Below are positions 42,760 to 54,269 of a stretch of 64,000 bases of DNA, in pieces; positions within the stretch are counted from its first letter, which is position 1; each line of letters starts with the position of its first letter. The stretch spans positions 4,402,131 through 4,466,130 of the forward strand of contig CM044962.1 of assembly GCA_024516035.1 (NCBI GenBank). The letters run 5' to 3'. Made by a program: the position numbers and the translations under genes. Origin of the DNA: Bactericera cockerelli. Taxonomy: Eukaryota > Arthropoda > Insecta > Hemiptera > Triozidae. A model generated the notes under the pieces. The model was not told where the DNA came from. It did no database searches and worked only from the letters and a program-made list of their open reading frames with translations.

Positions 42760-43350
42760 ACCCCCCCTTCCCCCTCTCAACCTCTTCCACTATCTCTCTC
42801 TCTCTATCACACACTCTATCTCTCTGGCTCTCTCCTTTATCCAGCACTGCTGGTGAGAGTATTCAGTATACATACGAGTATTTCCTATCCTTAATCTTCA
42901 CTGCGCCAGAGTTCTGACTTAGATTTCCCTAGACCATGTTTCTCTCTTTCTTTTAATTTTCTTTCTTTTCCACTTCTCAGCCTTCATCAATCTTGCTTTC
43001 ATTCCTCTCTTCTCTCTTTAACCTTCTCTTTTCTTCCCTGCCCCCTCTATGCTCTCTCTTTCTCTTCTTTTCTTCTCTCTCTTCCTTACCCCCTCTTTTC
43101 TCTGACTCTTCTTCCTCTCCCTTTCTTCTATAACTCTTCTCTCCCTTACCTTCTTATTTCTTCCTTATCCCCACTATGCTCTTTCTTTCTCTTCTTTTCT
43201 TATTTATCTTCTCTCCTACTCTCTACCTTACGTCCTTTATTCTGTATTTCTCTCTCTCTAATTTTTCTCCTCTCAGACCTACTTTTCTTTTTTATCAGTC
43301 CTCTCCCTTGCCCCTCTATTCTCTATTTCTTGTCTTTATTTTTGCACTTC
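42760..43350. repeat. CT-rich tract
   Basis: Pyrimidine-rich low-complexity DNA with TTCTCTCTTCC units and no gene. Confidence 0.75.
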
Positions 43351-43734
43351 TTTTGGTCAATGACCAAAAGGGTCATTCTTTTCCCCAGAAAAAAATGCCT
43401 TCATATTTGCCTCTCTCAGGTTACAAGGTCGGGTTTTCCCAAAAGTCGGGATGGCATAAACGTTAGAAGTATAAATTAGTATTATTATTTCCTTTCGAAG
43501 TTTTTCTTTTCTTTTTTAAATACCTAGGTACTCTATAAAAAAAATATATTCTTAAAATTACTTCGTTTTTCTTCTTTTCTGTTGAAAATTCCACGAACTT
43601 CTGTCCTACGTGTCATCTCGACATTACGCTTTTATGGCGCTCATTTTTTTTTTTACCAACTTCAAAACTTTTGGAATTAACACTTTTCAAACTTTCCACT
43701 CTGCTAGGTAAGGAGAACATAGCGTCCTCATTAG

Positions 43735-43894
43735 CATGGGGGAGGAGAAGAAGAGGGAGGAGGGGACAGCGAGACTGACAAGGAGAAAAGTAGAGAGAGA
43801 GAGAGAGAAAGGGAAGGAGGGAGGGAGTGAGAGAGAGAAGGGGAAAGAGGGGGAGGGAGAGGGAGGGTGAGAGAAGACAGGAGGGAGAGAGGAG

Positions 43895-43925
<31 letters not shown>

Positions 43926-44060
43926 CAGGGAGGGAGAGAACGAGACGGAGGGAGGGAGAAAGGGAGAGAGGAGGCAGAGAGGGGAGAGAGGGAGAGAGAG
44001 GAGAGAGAAGAGGGAGGAGAGGAGAGAAGAGAGAGAGAGAAGGAGGGAGAAAGAGACACA
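43735..44060. repeat. GA-rich tract
   Basis: Imperfect (GA)n/(GGGA)n. The flanking minus-strand Ser/Leu/Pro frames are artefacts. Confidence 0.9.
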
Positions 44061-44119
44061 CGTCAATGGGACAAACGTTTTTTCTGTGTGTACCCTTGAT
44101 TTAGCAAGACAATAATAGG

Positions 44120-44283
44120 TGCCGAATTGTGAAACCGGATTAAATTTAATGCTGGACACTACCAGCTGACCCAGGCTATCAGCTGACTCTAGGGCCCTGT
44201 CATTGGTTGAAATTCCCACTAGAGGGCGTGTTAAGGTATAGTGTCCACTTAGATTAAATATAATCCTGTTTCATAATTCGGTT
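44120..44283. mobile_element. MITE-like element, family G
   Basis: Inverted ends of about 30 bp: GCCGAATTGTGAAACCGGAT left, and CCGAATTATGAAACAGGATT in reverse at the right. The interior has TTGAAATTCCCACTAGAGGG and TAGTGTCCACTTAGATTAAA. Non-coding. Confidence 0.8.
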
Positions 44284-44326
44284 CTAATACGACTTCTGTA
44301 AAAATTGGACTTCCAGAATGGCTGGT

Positions 44327-44517
44327 CGCCAGCATCGATGACGCGTTGAATGCACCGGTTCTCGTAGGATCACTGATGTTAAGCAACGTCCAGCGAGGTG
44401 AAAACTTCGTCATGCTGGAATTCCGGCTCAACCCAGGCTGTGGGTGAGGGTAATGTGGGTAGCAGGTTTGTGAGTTTCCGGCGAATGGAGGGTAACACCC
44501 CGGTCGTGATATAAACA
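44327..44517 (+). repeat. 5S-rRNA-derived SINE with internal deletion
   Basis: Head CGCCAGCATCGATGACGCG, GAATGCACCGGTTCTCGTAGG, GATGTTAAGCAACGTCCAGC. The promoter C-box half is deleted before the closing GTCATGCTGG. Body CAGGCTGTGGGTGAGGG and GTGAGTTTCCGGCGAATGGA follow. It is fused directly to a family L tail at 44518. Confidence 0.8.
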
Positions 44518-44650
44518 TATTTAAGCTCGCCCCTTGGTTCACTAAATATCCTTTTGTGTTCTCTCTTTTTCATGTCCTATTTTGCAGAATGTATCATGTA
44601 GTTTACCAAAAAAAGGAGTTAAATAATTATAATAATAATAAACATGCGAC
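44518..44650 (+). repeat. LINE 3'-tail family L variant
   Basis: AGCTCGCCCCTTGGTTCAC, TTTTTCATGTCCTATTTTGC and AATGTATCATGTAGTTTACC. This is the uninterrupted counterpart of the tail that the gypsy element split at 26934/31312. Confidence 0.75.
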
Positions 44651-45390
44651 GTTAAACCAAAATAAAAAAAATAATATTCCTGGTCGGGCAGTATAAATAA
44701 GACGAATTTATTTTTATAATATTAATACTCAACGAGATTCTCAAAAAAAAAAAAAAACATATAAAAATAATAATTATATTTTCACTACTCAAAAGCGACG
44801 CTTGGCTTCACCGCGGAAAATTCCAGAATAATCAGAATACAACATTTTCTGGAGTAAATTTAATAAATCAACTTCTGCTCCAGTTCTGAGCTCGGGGTAG
44901 AAAGGAAAAGGCTGTCTCTCCTCCCGGTCTGGAAAGTGGAAGAAATTCAAAGTTTCTTTATTAGTTTCTCTGTTTGCCTCGTGAGGAAGATTAGTTTCTC
45001 TCTGTTTGCCTCGTGAGGAAGACTGCTTTTCACTGCTTTCCCTCATGAGGAATAACTAGGGCCAGAGTTTTGCTGCACAGGTACAATTAGAAATACTTTA
45101 TTTATACTATAATAATGAATTATTATTATTACTAATTTTTTAAAAAGTATTTTCAACTATTTAATGTACTTCAAATGTATGTATTTCAAAATTAATTTAT
45201 ACTTATGTAATTGTAAACATACAGTAATGCATAAAATATGTATTCAGTAAATTGATTGATAGGAAATTCTTTATTAGATAATAAGACATTAGTACAGAAC
45301 AAACAATGAGAACAAAAATGAAATAAAAAAATGGAAACAATATAAACAATAAAAAGGAAAGAAATAGATAAATATATACACACATACATA
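44650..45390. other. AT-rich, no gene
   Basis: 44943-45050 holds two direct copies of GTTTGCCTCGTGAGGAAGA. 45260-45380 has AT-rich family L-like sequence (TTAGATAATAAGACATTAG, ATGGAAACAATATAAACAAT). No coding frame recognised. Confidence 0.45.
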
Positions 45391-45392
45391 CA

Positions 45393-45612
45393 TATGCACT
45401 GGTAGTCAAGTGGTTAACGCGCTAGTCTAGTTATCCAGGTAGCGTAGGGATCTGTTGTTTCGAATTCCACGCAGTGCATGAATTTTTCCTCATTAATTTT
45501 AAGTTTCTGACCACATAATAATAAGACTCTGAGGGTTAGCCGGTTAGGTGGTAGAAAATGCTTAAAGAATTAACCTCGCCTAGTACCTTTCACTAAAGAG
45601 TGTTATCATGTA
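45393..45612 (+). repeat. SINE-C copy (tRNA-derived)
   Basis: Head TGCACTGGTAGTCAAGTGGT, GTTAACGCGCTAGTCTAG. Body CTCATTAATTTTAAGTTTCTG and GTAGAAAATGCTTAAAG, ending ACTAAAGAGTGTTAT. The second fragment at 45717-45775 holds only the last third. Confidence 0.85.
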
Positions 45613-45716
45613 TGTTGTACAAGTATGTGTGTTATCTGAACGAAGAGGCATAGGTGGGCTTCTGAATCTCAGCGGACATATCCCACTCGTAACAAAGTTT
45701 TGTAGTTGAATCTCTG

Positions 45717-45920
45717 CTTTAAGCATTAACCTCGCCTGGTGGTTACCTTCCACTAAAGAGTACTATTATTGTATGTCCTAACTAAAGGGCGGGGTTATTA
45801 CCAATGCCAATCTCTGCCAGCCAACCCTTTACACTGGTGACACAGACGAGATTCCTATGAATGGAGGGTGACACCCCGTCGTGATATGACCATGCAGTTG
45901 AAAGTGATGTTAAAACAAGA
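45717..45920. repeat. Stack of SINE-C end, family L and 5S-SINE tail fragments
   Basis: 45717-45772 is a SINE-C 3' end, 45773-45832 is a family L fragment (CTAACTAAAGGGCGGGGTTA), and 45838-45918 is a 5S-SINE tail (GAATGGAGGGTGACACCCCG, TTGAAAGTGATGTTAAAAC). Confidence 0.7.
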
Positions 45921-46039
45921 AATAATTCAAAACTCATAGCTTCATTCTGAGAGAAACAGTTATATTATATTTTCATACGAACCTGCTCACATTTTTGAAG
46001 GTTGCAAAAACAAGTAAAGGACCCACAAATAATAATAAT

Positions 46040-46185
46040 TACCAGAGTAATAAGAAATTACAAATTAATGAAATAGAATAATTCGAAATGTGAAGGAGGC
46101 TGTTAGTAATGCTGCTCTACCCACAAAAATTGTGAAGAGGCCTTGTCCTTCACCACAAATAAAAACATACATAATAATAATTTAT
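46040..46185 (+). repeat. SINE-D 3' half
   Basis: GAAATAGAATAATTCGAAATGTG, GTTAGTAATGCTGCTCTACC and TTGTGAAGAGGCCTTG match the end of the complete copy at 59556-59853. Confidence 0.75.
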
Positions 46186-46189
46186 AAAG

Positions 46190-46595
46190 TAGGTTTAATA
46201 AACATAATACTTCATACAAATATACAAAATCTTCTTTCGCATGAAATATAAGCGTTATTAAAAATTTAAAATGATGTAAACAAACCCCTACCTATCCTCA
46301 AGTATTAAGTTACAGGGGTGGTTGGTTTAGGGGGTAAAGGAGAATGGGAAGGCAGGCAATTTTGATATCACGTAAAAAATTAGCTGACGAGGATTTCACG
46401 TGACTTTCAAGAATCTAGAACATATAAGCAACTTTGGCATTTCACATTTAAATTTCAGAATACAAAAATTCTGGATACAAAATCCCAGACTACAAAACTT
46501 TGAGGAAACCATAAAATTAAGGATATAAAAGGAATAATAATATAAAATAATAAAAATAATGTTCTTTTTCTTTGTATTAGTATGTCACAAATTAT
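46190..46595. other. AT-rich, no gene
   Basis: No family or frame recognised. Confidence 0.4.
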
Positions 46596-46599
46596 AATA

Positions 46600-46768
46600 A
46601 TAACATTCTTTAGTGGAAGCTAACCACCAGGCAATCTTATTATTATATGTGGTCACAAACTCAAATTAATGAGAAAAAATTCATGCACTGGGTGGGATTA
46701 GAACCAACGGATCCCTACGCTACCTGGATTACTAGGCTAGCGCGTTAACCACATGACTACCAGTGCAC
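46600..46768 (-). repeat. SINE-C copy (internal deletion)
   Basis: The minus-strand head TGCACTGGTAGTCATGTGGT and GCGCTAGCCTAGTAATCCAGG. The GTAGAAAATGC segment of the body is missing. Confidence 0.8.
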
Positions 46769-46806
46769 TTTTATAGTGGGTAGCTTACCACTTTAATATA
46801 CAATTT

Positions 46807-46897
46807 CTTGTATTTTTTTTGCCTATAATACCGCCACTGGTCGCTGTTTCACATCAAAGCAGCTACTCATTTTTCCTCACAAGGTATCCACTCATAC
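46807..46897 (-). repeat. SINE-D fragment
   Basis: The antisense of GAGTGGATACCTTGTGAGGA, ATGAGTAGC and GACCAGTGGCGGTATTA. Confidence 0.6.
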
Positions 46898-46899
46898 AT

Positions 46900-47485
46900 C
46901 ATCTTGAACATTCAAGTACAGAGCCGAAAAAAATTCTTTTCCCAGGGACCGATTGATATCACATGCACAAAGCCTACACTGCCCCAGTCAGGCTGGGCAC
47001 GGAACAACTTTAAAATCTTAAATGGAATGGTATGTCGTGTGGCACATTGTTTTAAAGGCATCATTGAGAGAAGTTTATTGCAACAAATTTCAGTGAGTTA
47101 CGATATACCGTTCTCGAGATACAGGGTCGGTCGTGCTGGTTAACATCCCTATGTTCTGACCTATTACTGGTGAATTGTAAGTTAGTGAAGGCAATTTTTT
47201 TTCTGAGACTTAATCCCCCAAATAATTAAGGAATACGGGTTTTTGCGTTTGTCTGTACTTTCAGCCGCTCTTGAGATACGGGAGGTGGGGTGAGACTTTA
47301 TGGACACGCTGTATAATTGTACATATAGTAATAACACCAGTATAGGTACATAATGTATCATGTATAGATATAATACCAGAATACATAATCTCATGGTAAG
47401 CTCCAGCTAATCAAAAAGCTAATCCTGTATCCGCACCGGAATACAGGATGTTTTGACAGGCTCAAATCTGTTCCGTCTTCATACA
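46900..47485. other. Unassigned, transposon-like end
   Basis: TATGGACACGCTGTATAATTG (47298-47318) resembles the CAGGGTG-type ends. TCTCGAGATACAGGGTC and TCTTGAGATACGGG are related internal motifs. No coding frame. Confidence 0.4.
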
Positions 47486-48570
47486 TACATAATTACATAT
47501 GAATCGGTACATGCAAAAACGACATCATTCCAAAAGAGTAAACTTTTGGAAAATCAAAAAAAACTTTCCCATTCATTTTTTGTCCATAAGAAAAAAAAAG
47601 AAAAAATATGTAATCGTAAGGACTTACCAAAAGAAACCATTCTATATAATTTTTAGTCAGATATGTAGTGCCATTTCAAATAAATAGCTATTCAAAGGTC
47701 GTGGAATGATGCTGTTTTTGCACATATCGAAAATATTATAAATAATAACACACGTACACTTCGAATTTTATTGTTATTTCAAACAAAAACAAAAAAATAT
47801 GAATCATAAAAATTATATGTATAAAAAGAAATCTGGTGTAAACATCACACGACTTTCCTTATCCCCGAAAAGAAGTTGAACTCCGGCACTCGTGACTCAA
47901 CGGTAACAGCTGCAAATCAATGCCAAATTCGTAATCAGCACCTCAAAATCATTGGATTTGATATGTCACAATCCCCATCTAGGATGAATAATAAAAAAGT
48001 TAAAAAAAGTTAGTCAAAGCGGGTCCCCCGCAAGATACCGGTAAATTTGGGCCGAGGTCCAAAAAGTTCAAGATATCAAAAAAATGATATGAAGAGACCC
48101 CTATTATTTTTTTAATCTAAGAAAATGTTGTTCTCTAACTTTTTTTGTATCTTTAATCAATTCATAGAAGCGGCGCTTGCGGGCAATATTTGCGGCCCTG
48201 CGGCCGCATTTTGCGGCCAATTTCAACCAAAAGTTTTGTGGTACGTTTGGTGTATAAAATTGATTTTCATACCAAATTTCAAGTCTCTAGCTCTTACCGT
48301 TCTTGAGATATCCTGTTCACACACACACAGACAGGATACACCAATTCTACAGATTACATGCAAGAACCGCATCAATCCCGGATCTATGTCGTTCTTGCAT
48401 GGAACGAAAATTATAGAAACGTGTTTATATAGGAAGGGAGTAGCAGAATGATTTGGTTTTGATATAAAATTGTGCGTTTACCTTCCGAGATCCAAAATCT
48501 ATGAAAACCCCATTTTCCAAAAAAATGTGATTGATGTCGTTTTTGCATGTACCGATTCATATGTACCTAA
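47486..48570. mobile_element. Inverted-repeat element of about 1.1 kb (foldback-like)
   Basis: ACATATGAATCGGTACATGCAAAAACGACATC at 47496-47527 recurs as its reverse complement at 48533-48565. The interior (47830-48110) contains a segment also present at 63735-64000 (CACACGACTTTCCTTATCC, AATTCGTAATCAGCACCTC, CATCTAGGATGAATAATAAA). It also has GTTGTTCTCTAACTTTTTTT (48129), shared with 41277. No transposase frame. Confidence 0.6.
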
Positions 48571-48680
48571 ATTATGTATATACATAATTACATATGTACC
48601 TACACTATGTATATACATAATTACATATGTACCTACACAATGTATATACATAATTACATATGTACACCTACATAATATGT
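48560..48680. repeat. Minisatellite, 34-bp unit
   Basis: Three to four units of ATGTATATACATAATTACAT plus ATGTACCTACAC. The unit contains the palindrome TGTATATACA. Confidence 0.9.
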
Positions 48681-48784
48681 ATGTACATAGCTCGTAACTA
48701 ACCAATTTAAATGCAGAGTATACAGGGTTGTGCAGCGTTCATATACTGATACATGATTCAGCGTGCTGACGCGAGGGTACGGGT

Positions 48785-48872
48785 GTACGCGGTAACTCTT
48801 AAACCTAGACTCGAGACAGTAACTCTTAAACCTAGACTCGAGACAGTAACTCTTAAACCTAGACTCGAGACC
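48785..48872. repeat. Minisatellite, 27-bp unit, three copies
   Basis: AGTAACTCTTAAACCTAGAC followed by TCGAGAC, three times in tandem. Confidence 0.95.
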
Positions 48873-48917
48873 AACGCGTGGTAGTTCGGAATATGGCGAG
48901 AGGGTTAACATACTTAA

Positions 48918-49182
48918 CACTTTGTACGCCAAGCCCAAAATTGTGATTTTCCCCTGAGGCCACGATACAAAGGATTGTCTCTCGATATGTGCGACGTGGC
49001 CCCCAGCAAGTTTGTTTTTCATGGGGGGCCACATCGCTCATATTCAGAGACACTTTGTTACCTCTGTGGCCCATACTGAGAGACAATGCTTCAAAGAGAG
49101 GTCTAGTGTCTCTCAAAATGATAGACGTGGCCCCAGCGGGAAGTCGCTGTCGCTCATATTGAGCGACGTGGCGTACAAAGTG
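48918..49182. mobile_element. piggyBac-like MITE with TTAA duplication
   Basis: The ends are CACTTTGTACGCCA (48918-48931) and its exact reverse complement (49169-49182), each next to TTAA (48914-48917; 49183-49186). TTAA target duplication with CACTTTG-type ends is the signature of piggyBac-superfamily MITEs. The 265-bp interior is non-coding and holds repeated GACGTGGCCCC / CTCTC(A/G)(A/T)AT motifs in both orientations. Confidence 0.85.
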
Positions 49183-49199
49183 TTAAGGGGTTAAGGGTA

Positions 49200-49738
49200 G
49201 TTGGGGAGAAGGTAGGCGACACATAAATAAAAGAAAGGGAGGAAAAAGAAGTGCAAGAGAGTAGAGAGGAGGAGAGAGAAAGAGAGAAAGAGAGAGGGGA
49301 GAAATAAAGAGGGAAAAGGGAGAGAGAGAGAGGGAGGAAGACATAGAAAAAGGCGAGGAGGAAGGGGCAGAAAGAGAGGAGAGGAGAAAGAGAGGGAAGA
49401 AATAAAGAGGGGAAAGGGAGAGAGAGAGAGGGGAGGGAGACATAGAAAGAGGCGAGGAGGAAGGTGCAGTAAGAGAGGAGAGGAGAAAAAGAGATATGAA
49501 GAAAGAGTAGACGACATAAATAAGAGAAGAATAAGAGATAAAGAGGACGAGTAAAAGGAAGGTGGGTGAGATAAATGAGTGAGTGAGTGAGGTGAAGAGA
49601 GAGACAGAGGTCCTCATATTACATGACAATCTGTAAAATGAAAATAAGGAAAGGAGAGAGGGAGAGGGTGTGAGAGAGAGAGAGGGAGAAGGAAGGAGAG
49701 AGAGATTTGATTATAATTTGATAAAGGAGGGAGAGGGA

Positions 49739-49785
<47 letters not shown>

Positions 49786-50115
49786 AGAGAGATAGAAAGA
49801 GAGAGAGAGAGTGGTAGAGAAAAGAAGGGAGGGTGGGAGAGAGATAGAAAGAGAGAGAGAGAGTGGTAGAGAAAAGAAGGGAGGGTGGGAGAGAGAGTGA
49901 GAGAGAGAGAGCGAGGAAGAGGTAGAGAGAGAGCGAGGAAGAGGTAGAGAGGAGGGAGGGAGAGGGGGAGAGAGAGACAGTGAAGGAGGTAGAGAGATTA
50001 GGGGGAGGGAATATCCCCACGGGAAATATTTTATAGTGTTCCAGTCAGATTGTATGGGGAGAGAATAGGGATGTTAGAAGGGAAAGGGGGAGGGGGAGAG
50101 GGAGTGGGGGAAGGG
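49200..50115. repeat. GA-rich tract with direct repeats
   Basis: Purine-rich throughout. A block of about 110 bp (GGCGAGGAGGAAGG(G/T)GCAG, GAGAGGAGAGGAGAAA, GGGAGAGAGAGAGAGG) repeats twice at about 49270-49500, and a 55-bp block (GAGAGTGGTAGAGAAAAGAA) twice at 49795-49890. Confidence 0.85.
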
Positions 50116-50424
50116 AGGAAAGTTTTAAAAAAACATGTGAGCAATTAATAATATTTTTTCCATTAAAATGTACAAATTGTTTTATGCGACTCCGGTTTTT
50201 TTCACTCAGCATTTATCTTTTATTTTACACAGCAACATACATAATGTATTCATTCATACATACAAACATAATAGAAGGTTTCATTATTTGTACATACATA
50301 AAATATGACATTCCCGTCCTCGGGTTCAGTCTTTTTCTGTGATATTTTAATAAAAAAATAATTATCTTTTACCAACAGTCTTGCTATTAGGTGTATCATA
50401 ATCACCTATACATAACAATACATA

Positions 50425-50580
50425 ATCACTAATGCTCCCTTTACTGAATTTTTGATCAGAATACTTAATCTGAATTACTCTAAGTCGCTCTACTAATATT
50501 TTGATCGACATGGGACTCGAACCACCGACCTACAGATTACAAGTATGCTGTCTTGTCGATGAGTCTACTGAGAGGTCGGA
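50425..50580 (-). repeat. SINE-B-related copy, diverged
   Basis: CGACATGGGACTCGAACCACCGACCTACAGATTACAAG and GTCGATGAGTCTACTGAG follow the antisense head of SINE-B. The body differs. Confidence 0.6.
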
Positions 50581-50639
50581 AGTATAAATACAATTCTACA
50601 GTCAAACCTATATGAATGAGAACTTGTCAGGGAGTAGAC

Positions 50640-50862
50640 CAGCAGGTTGGCTGGGGGACTATAAACGGGGAGTATAACAGCATTGCGTTGGTTCTGGGGG
50701 ACTACAAACAGGGAGTAGACCAGCATTAGCTTGGTTCTGGGGGCCCTTGTCAATTTATTATTAGCCTAATTGTAAAGACAGTGGTAGAAATGCTGAGTCA
50801 TTACTCCACTGTCTGGCTATCATCGTTCACGATGACGCCACCCTATGATGATGATGCAATTC
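50640..50862 (+). repeat. Interspersed repeat family H, duplicated start
   Basis: GGCTGGGGGACTATAAAC then GGTTCTGGGGGACTACAAAC, followed by TTAGCCTAATTGTAAAGACAG and GATGACGCCACCCTATGATG as in 7380-7575. Confidence 0.75.
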
Positions 50863-51005
50863 AGGTTTCTCTTTTAAAGAAGTTATTTCCCTTGAAGAGA
50901 GCTAACTTGGACCTGGAAATTGTTCTCTTGTATCCATATTTTGCTTCTACGAGTTCCAAGGTCCGACTGAACAGTCTTTCGCAGAATGTGTATACCTCTT
51001 GCTCT

Positions 51006-51213
51006 GTCCCGGTAGCTCAGTGGTAAAGGCGGCACTCTGTGAATCCAGAGATTCCAGAGGTCGCGGGTTCAAAACCCAGCCGGGACATGACAAGTTATCC
51101 TCTCATTTGGGATTTTTACCACATAATAATATATGTCTTGGGCTAACTGCTGGAATAATGGGACTTCATAGTCCTAACCGGGCAGTATAAATAAGGCGAT
51201 ATTGTTGTTATTA
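51006..51213 (+). repeat. SINE-A copy (tRNA-derived)
   Basis: Head GTCCCGGTAGCTCAGTGG, an insertion with AGAGATTCCAGAGG, B box GGTTCAAAACC, CCGGGACATGACAAG. Body TGGAATAATGGGACTTCATAG, tail GGCGATATTGTTGTTATTAT. The antisense family L tail begins directly after it. Confidence 0.9.
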
Positions 51214-51348
51214 TTTAACACTTTATTAGTAAACTACATGATACATTTGGCAACATAGGACATGAAAAAAAAAAAAAACACAATAGAATATGTAGTTGAC
51301 CAAGGGGCGAGGTTTAAGTCTGTGGCTTTCTCTTCCACCGAACCCCAA
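51214..51348 (-). repeat. LINE 3'-tail family L variant
   Basis: Minus strand: GGTTCGGTGGAAGAGAAAGC, CCTCGCCCCTTGGTC, ATGTCCTATGTTGCC, ATGTATCATGTAGTTTACTA and AATAAAGTGTT. It preserves the sequence that the gypsy insertion at 26935 interrupts. Confidence 0.8.
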
Positions 51349-51349
51349 C

Positions 51350-51900
51350 TTGATACATCTTGGTATCAACTTTGGCTTTTTCTCTTCTCCTCATTTCTAA
51401 TCTCTCCCTCCGACCTCCCCCTTTTCCCTTCAACCCTTACCCTCCTACCTCCCTCCTCCCTCTCCAAACTTCCTCTTTCGCCTCCAAATTTTCCTCTGCC
51501 TCCATTCGTCGTCTCATTTTCGCTCCAATAATTTATGGCCTAATGATAAAATAATGAATTTTTTTCTCAAGTTTTTTTTTCTTCTTTCTTTTTGGTTGGG
51601 GTCCAATTTTTTCGTGGGGAAGAAAGAGGGAAGAAAAATGAGTCTCGCGATCATTCTCTCTCTTTATCCATTCCACACACTCTCTCTCTCTCTCTTATCT
51701 TTCTTAATCCATCAAACTCTCTCTCTCTTCAACTTCTGACACACGTTGTTCGAAGAAAAGAACAGAGAAGAGATTTGATTTGATTTGATTTATTCTTTAT
51801 TTTATACAATTTTGGATTACATAATATATTATGACACCTCCTAAGATAAAATTCTACCTTGTTGTGAGAGAGAGAGAGAAAGAGAAGAAAAAAAAAGATA
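51350..51900. other. CT-rich and AT-rich, no gene
   Basis: TTTGATTTGATTTGATTTATTC (51776-51793) followed by an AT-rich stretch looks like an antisense LINE tail with a TTTGA repeat. Confidence 0.45.
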
Positions 51901-51902
51901 GT

Positions 51903-52135
<233 letters not shown>

Positions 52136-52139
52136 AAAA

Positions 52140-53140
52140 AGACTCCACTTGGTTTATTAGGAAAACATCGCCGAGCTTTATCTCCTAATTTTAGAAAATC
52201 TCAAAATAATAATTTAGAGAAGAAAAAAAAATCCTTTCACCCACTGAGAAATTTTTCTGTTGCGTATCATTGCATAAGTTCGATTTTTTTTACTGATTTT
52301 TCCTTAAAATCTAAAATGAGATATCTGATGATTATCTTAATATTATTTTCATTAATACATCAAAACAAACAAAATGAGGAACTCAGAAAACGGATTTTAA
52401 TAAAAAAAGAAATGGTTTCGAACCAAAATATAAATTAGCCGCAAACAAGATTTTAATACCTTGATTGGCTAAAACTTTTTGGATAGGAGGTCTGAAACTC
52501 GACCCTTTTTTCAACGGCAGTTAAATACATACATAACTATACTGTTTTTTACATTTTACGTCCTCTAGTGAGACAACTATAACTATAGTAATAATATTTT
52601 AAATTGGCAACCTAAGCACATCGATTCTTTGAAGTTTGAATTGATACTTTTGAAGTTCTTTTTCTTCTTTCTTATTTTGAATCGCAAACAATTGAAAAAA
52701 AAATGTATCTCTTGAAACAAATAAGTTGCTCATTATTTTTCTGGAGAGGAGCCCCGCCAGGTCTCGGATTGTGAGTTCATATCCCACCGGAGGCATAGAT
52801 TTATTCTCACTATAAAACTATAAAATGTTGATCGAATAACAACTGTAACTGTAATGCCATTGTAGAATGGAGAAAAAAACGAAATGGAAAAAAAATAATT
52901 AATGGAAAATAATTGAGATATTTACGTGCTAAAAGTGACAGTAGTACAATAATTATTAGTTTAAGTCTTTGTACAATACAATACAAAATACAATACTATG
53001 TTTTTCTTGCAAGAACGAGACTAAAGAGTCCCTTTACTCTCTCAGTCTAAACAAAGTCTCATTTATTGGTGTAATTTATTTGTAATGGTAGGTACATTGT
53101 AAAAATCTTTGTATAAAAAACCTATAAATAATACGAGATT
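52140..53140. other. AT-rich, no gene
   Basis: GTCTCATTTATTGGTGTAAT (53055-53074) is the antisense of 2380-2405 (TCATCAATAAATGAGAC), and AGAGTCCCTTTACT (53026) matches TAGTAAAGGGACTCTTTAG near 2419. These fragments therefore share an unnamed repeat family. Confidence 0.45.
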
Positions 53141-53147
53141 TTGTTCA

Positions 53148-53270
53148 GACCTGATTTAAAGGGACTTCTTAGTACTAATTAGGTAGTATAAACACGTAGT
53201 TTTATTCTATTCTTGTTTACGACTGCTGAGATAACGGGACTTTTTAGTCCTAACCAGGTAGTATAAACAC
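53148..53270 (+). repeat. SINE-A-like tail fragments, two in tandem
   Basis: GGGACTTCTTAGTACTAATTAGG and GGGACTTTTTAGTCCTAACCAGG followed by TAGTATAAACACG each resemble the SINE-A tail (GGGACTTCATAGTCCTAACCGGGCAGTATAAA). Confidence 0.6.
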
Positions 53271-53485
53271 GGTAGTTCTATTATAAAAGTAGTTCAAGTA
53301 GACGGGGTAGTTCTATTATAAAAGTAGTTCAAGTAGACGGGTAGTTCTATTATAAAAGTAGTCAAGTAGACGGGGTAGTTCTATTATAAAAGTAGTTCAA
53401 GTAGACGGGGTAGTTCTATTATAAAAGTAGTTCAAGTAGACGGGGTAGTTCTATTATAAAAGTAGTTCAAGTAGACGGTAGCACG
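53268..53485. repeat. Minisatellite, 36-bp unit
   Basis: Six units of GTAGTTCTATTATAAAAGTA plus GTTCAAGTAGACGGG, with one- and two-base deletions in single units. Confidence 0.95.
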
Positions 53486-53699
53486 AGTGGTACAACAAGC
53501 CAGCTTGAGAGCACATCAAACAACCTGACGTGAACAGATAAATTTATTAAAACTCCATTTTCTACGAACCATATATCATCAAAGACCCTCGTCCCCCCCC
53601 TTTGTCTCCTCCCACAACTGTTCCTCCTCCCCTCAATACACTCCTTCCCTATCTTTAACTCCTCCTCCTCCACCAATATGTTCTTTATCCCTTCTGATG

Positions 53700-53965
53700 A
53701 TACCGCCTCTTACAAAACCTCTCTCTCTCTCCCCTTCTTTCTTTTTCTCTCGCTCATCTCTCCCTTTTCCTTTCTTCTCTCCTCTCTTCTCCCTTTTCTT
53801 TTCTCTCTCTCTCTCTTCTCTCCTATCTTTCTTTTTTTTTCTCTCTCTCTTCTCCTTATCTTTCTTCTCTCCCATATCTCTCTCTTTCCCCTATCTTTCT
53901 TCTCTCTATATCTCTTTCTTTCTCCCTATCTTTCTTTCTACCTTCTCTCTCTCTCTCTCTCTCTC

Positions 53966-53997
<32 letters not shown>

Positions 53998-54060
53998 TTC
54001 CTTTCTTCTCTCTCTCTCTCCTTTCTTTCTCTCTCCCTCCCACTTATTTCTTGTTCACAT
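53700..54060. repeat. CT-rich tract
   Basis: Pyrimidine low-complexity DNA. Confidence 0.85.
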
Positions 54061-54269
54061 ACCTTCTCTCTCAAGAACACACCCTTGCAATCTCTTTCAC
54101 TCTTTCACATACTCTATATCCAATATATCTCACTCAGTCTTCCTCTCACAGCTCGTCTCTCTCCCACACTATCTTCACACTCTTTCCCTCAATCTCTTTC
54201 TTCATCTCTCAGTCTTTTGCTCAACCCTCCAACACACTCTCTTTCTCAAGTAGTCACACTCTTTTGGAC

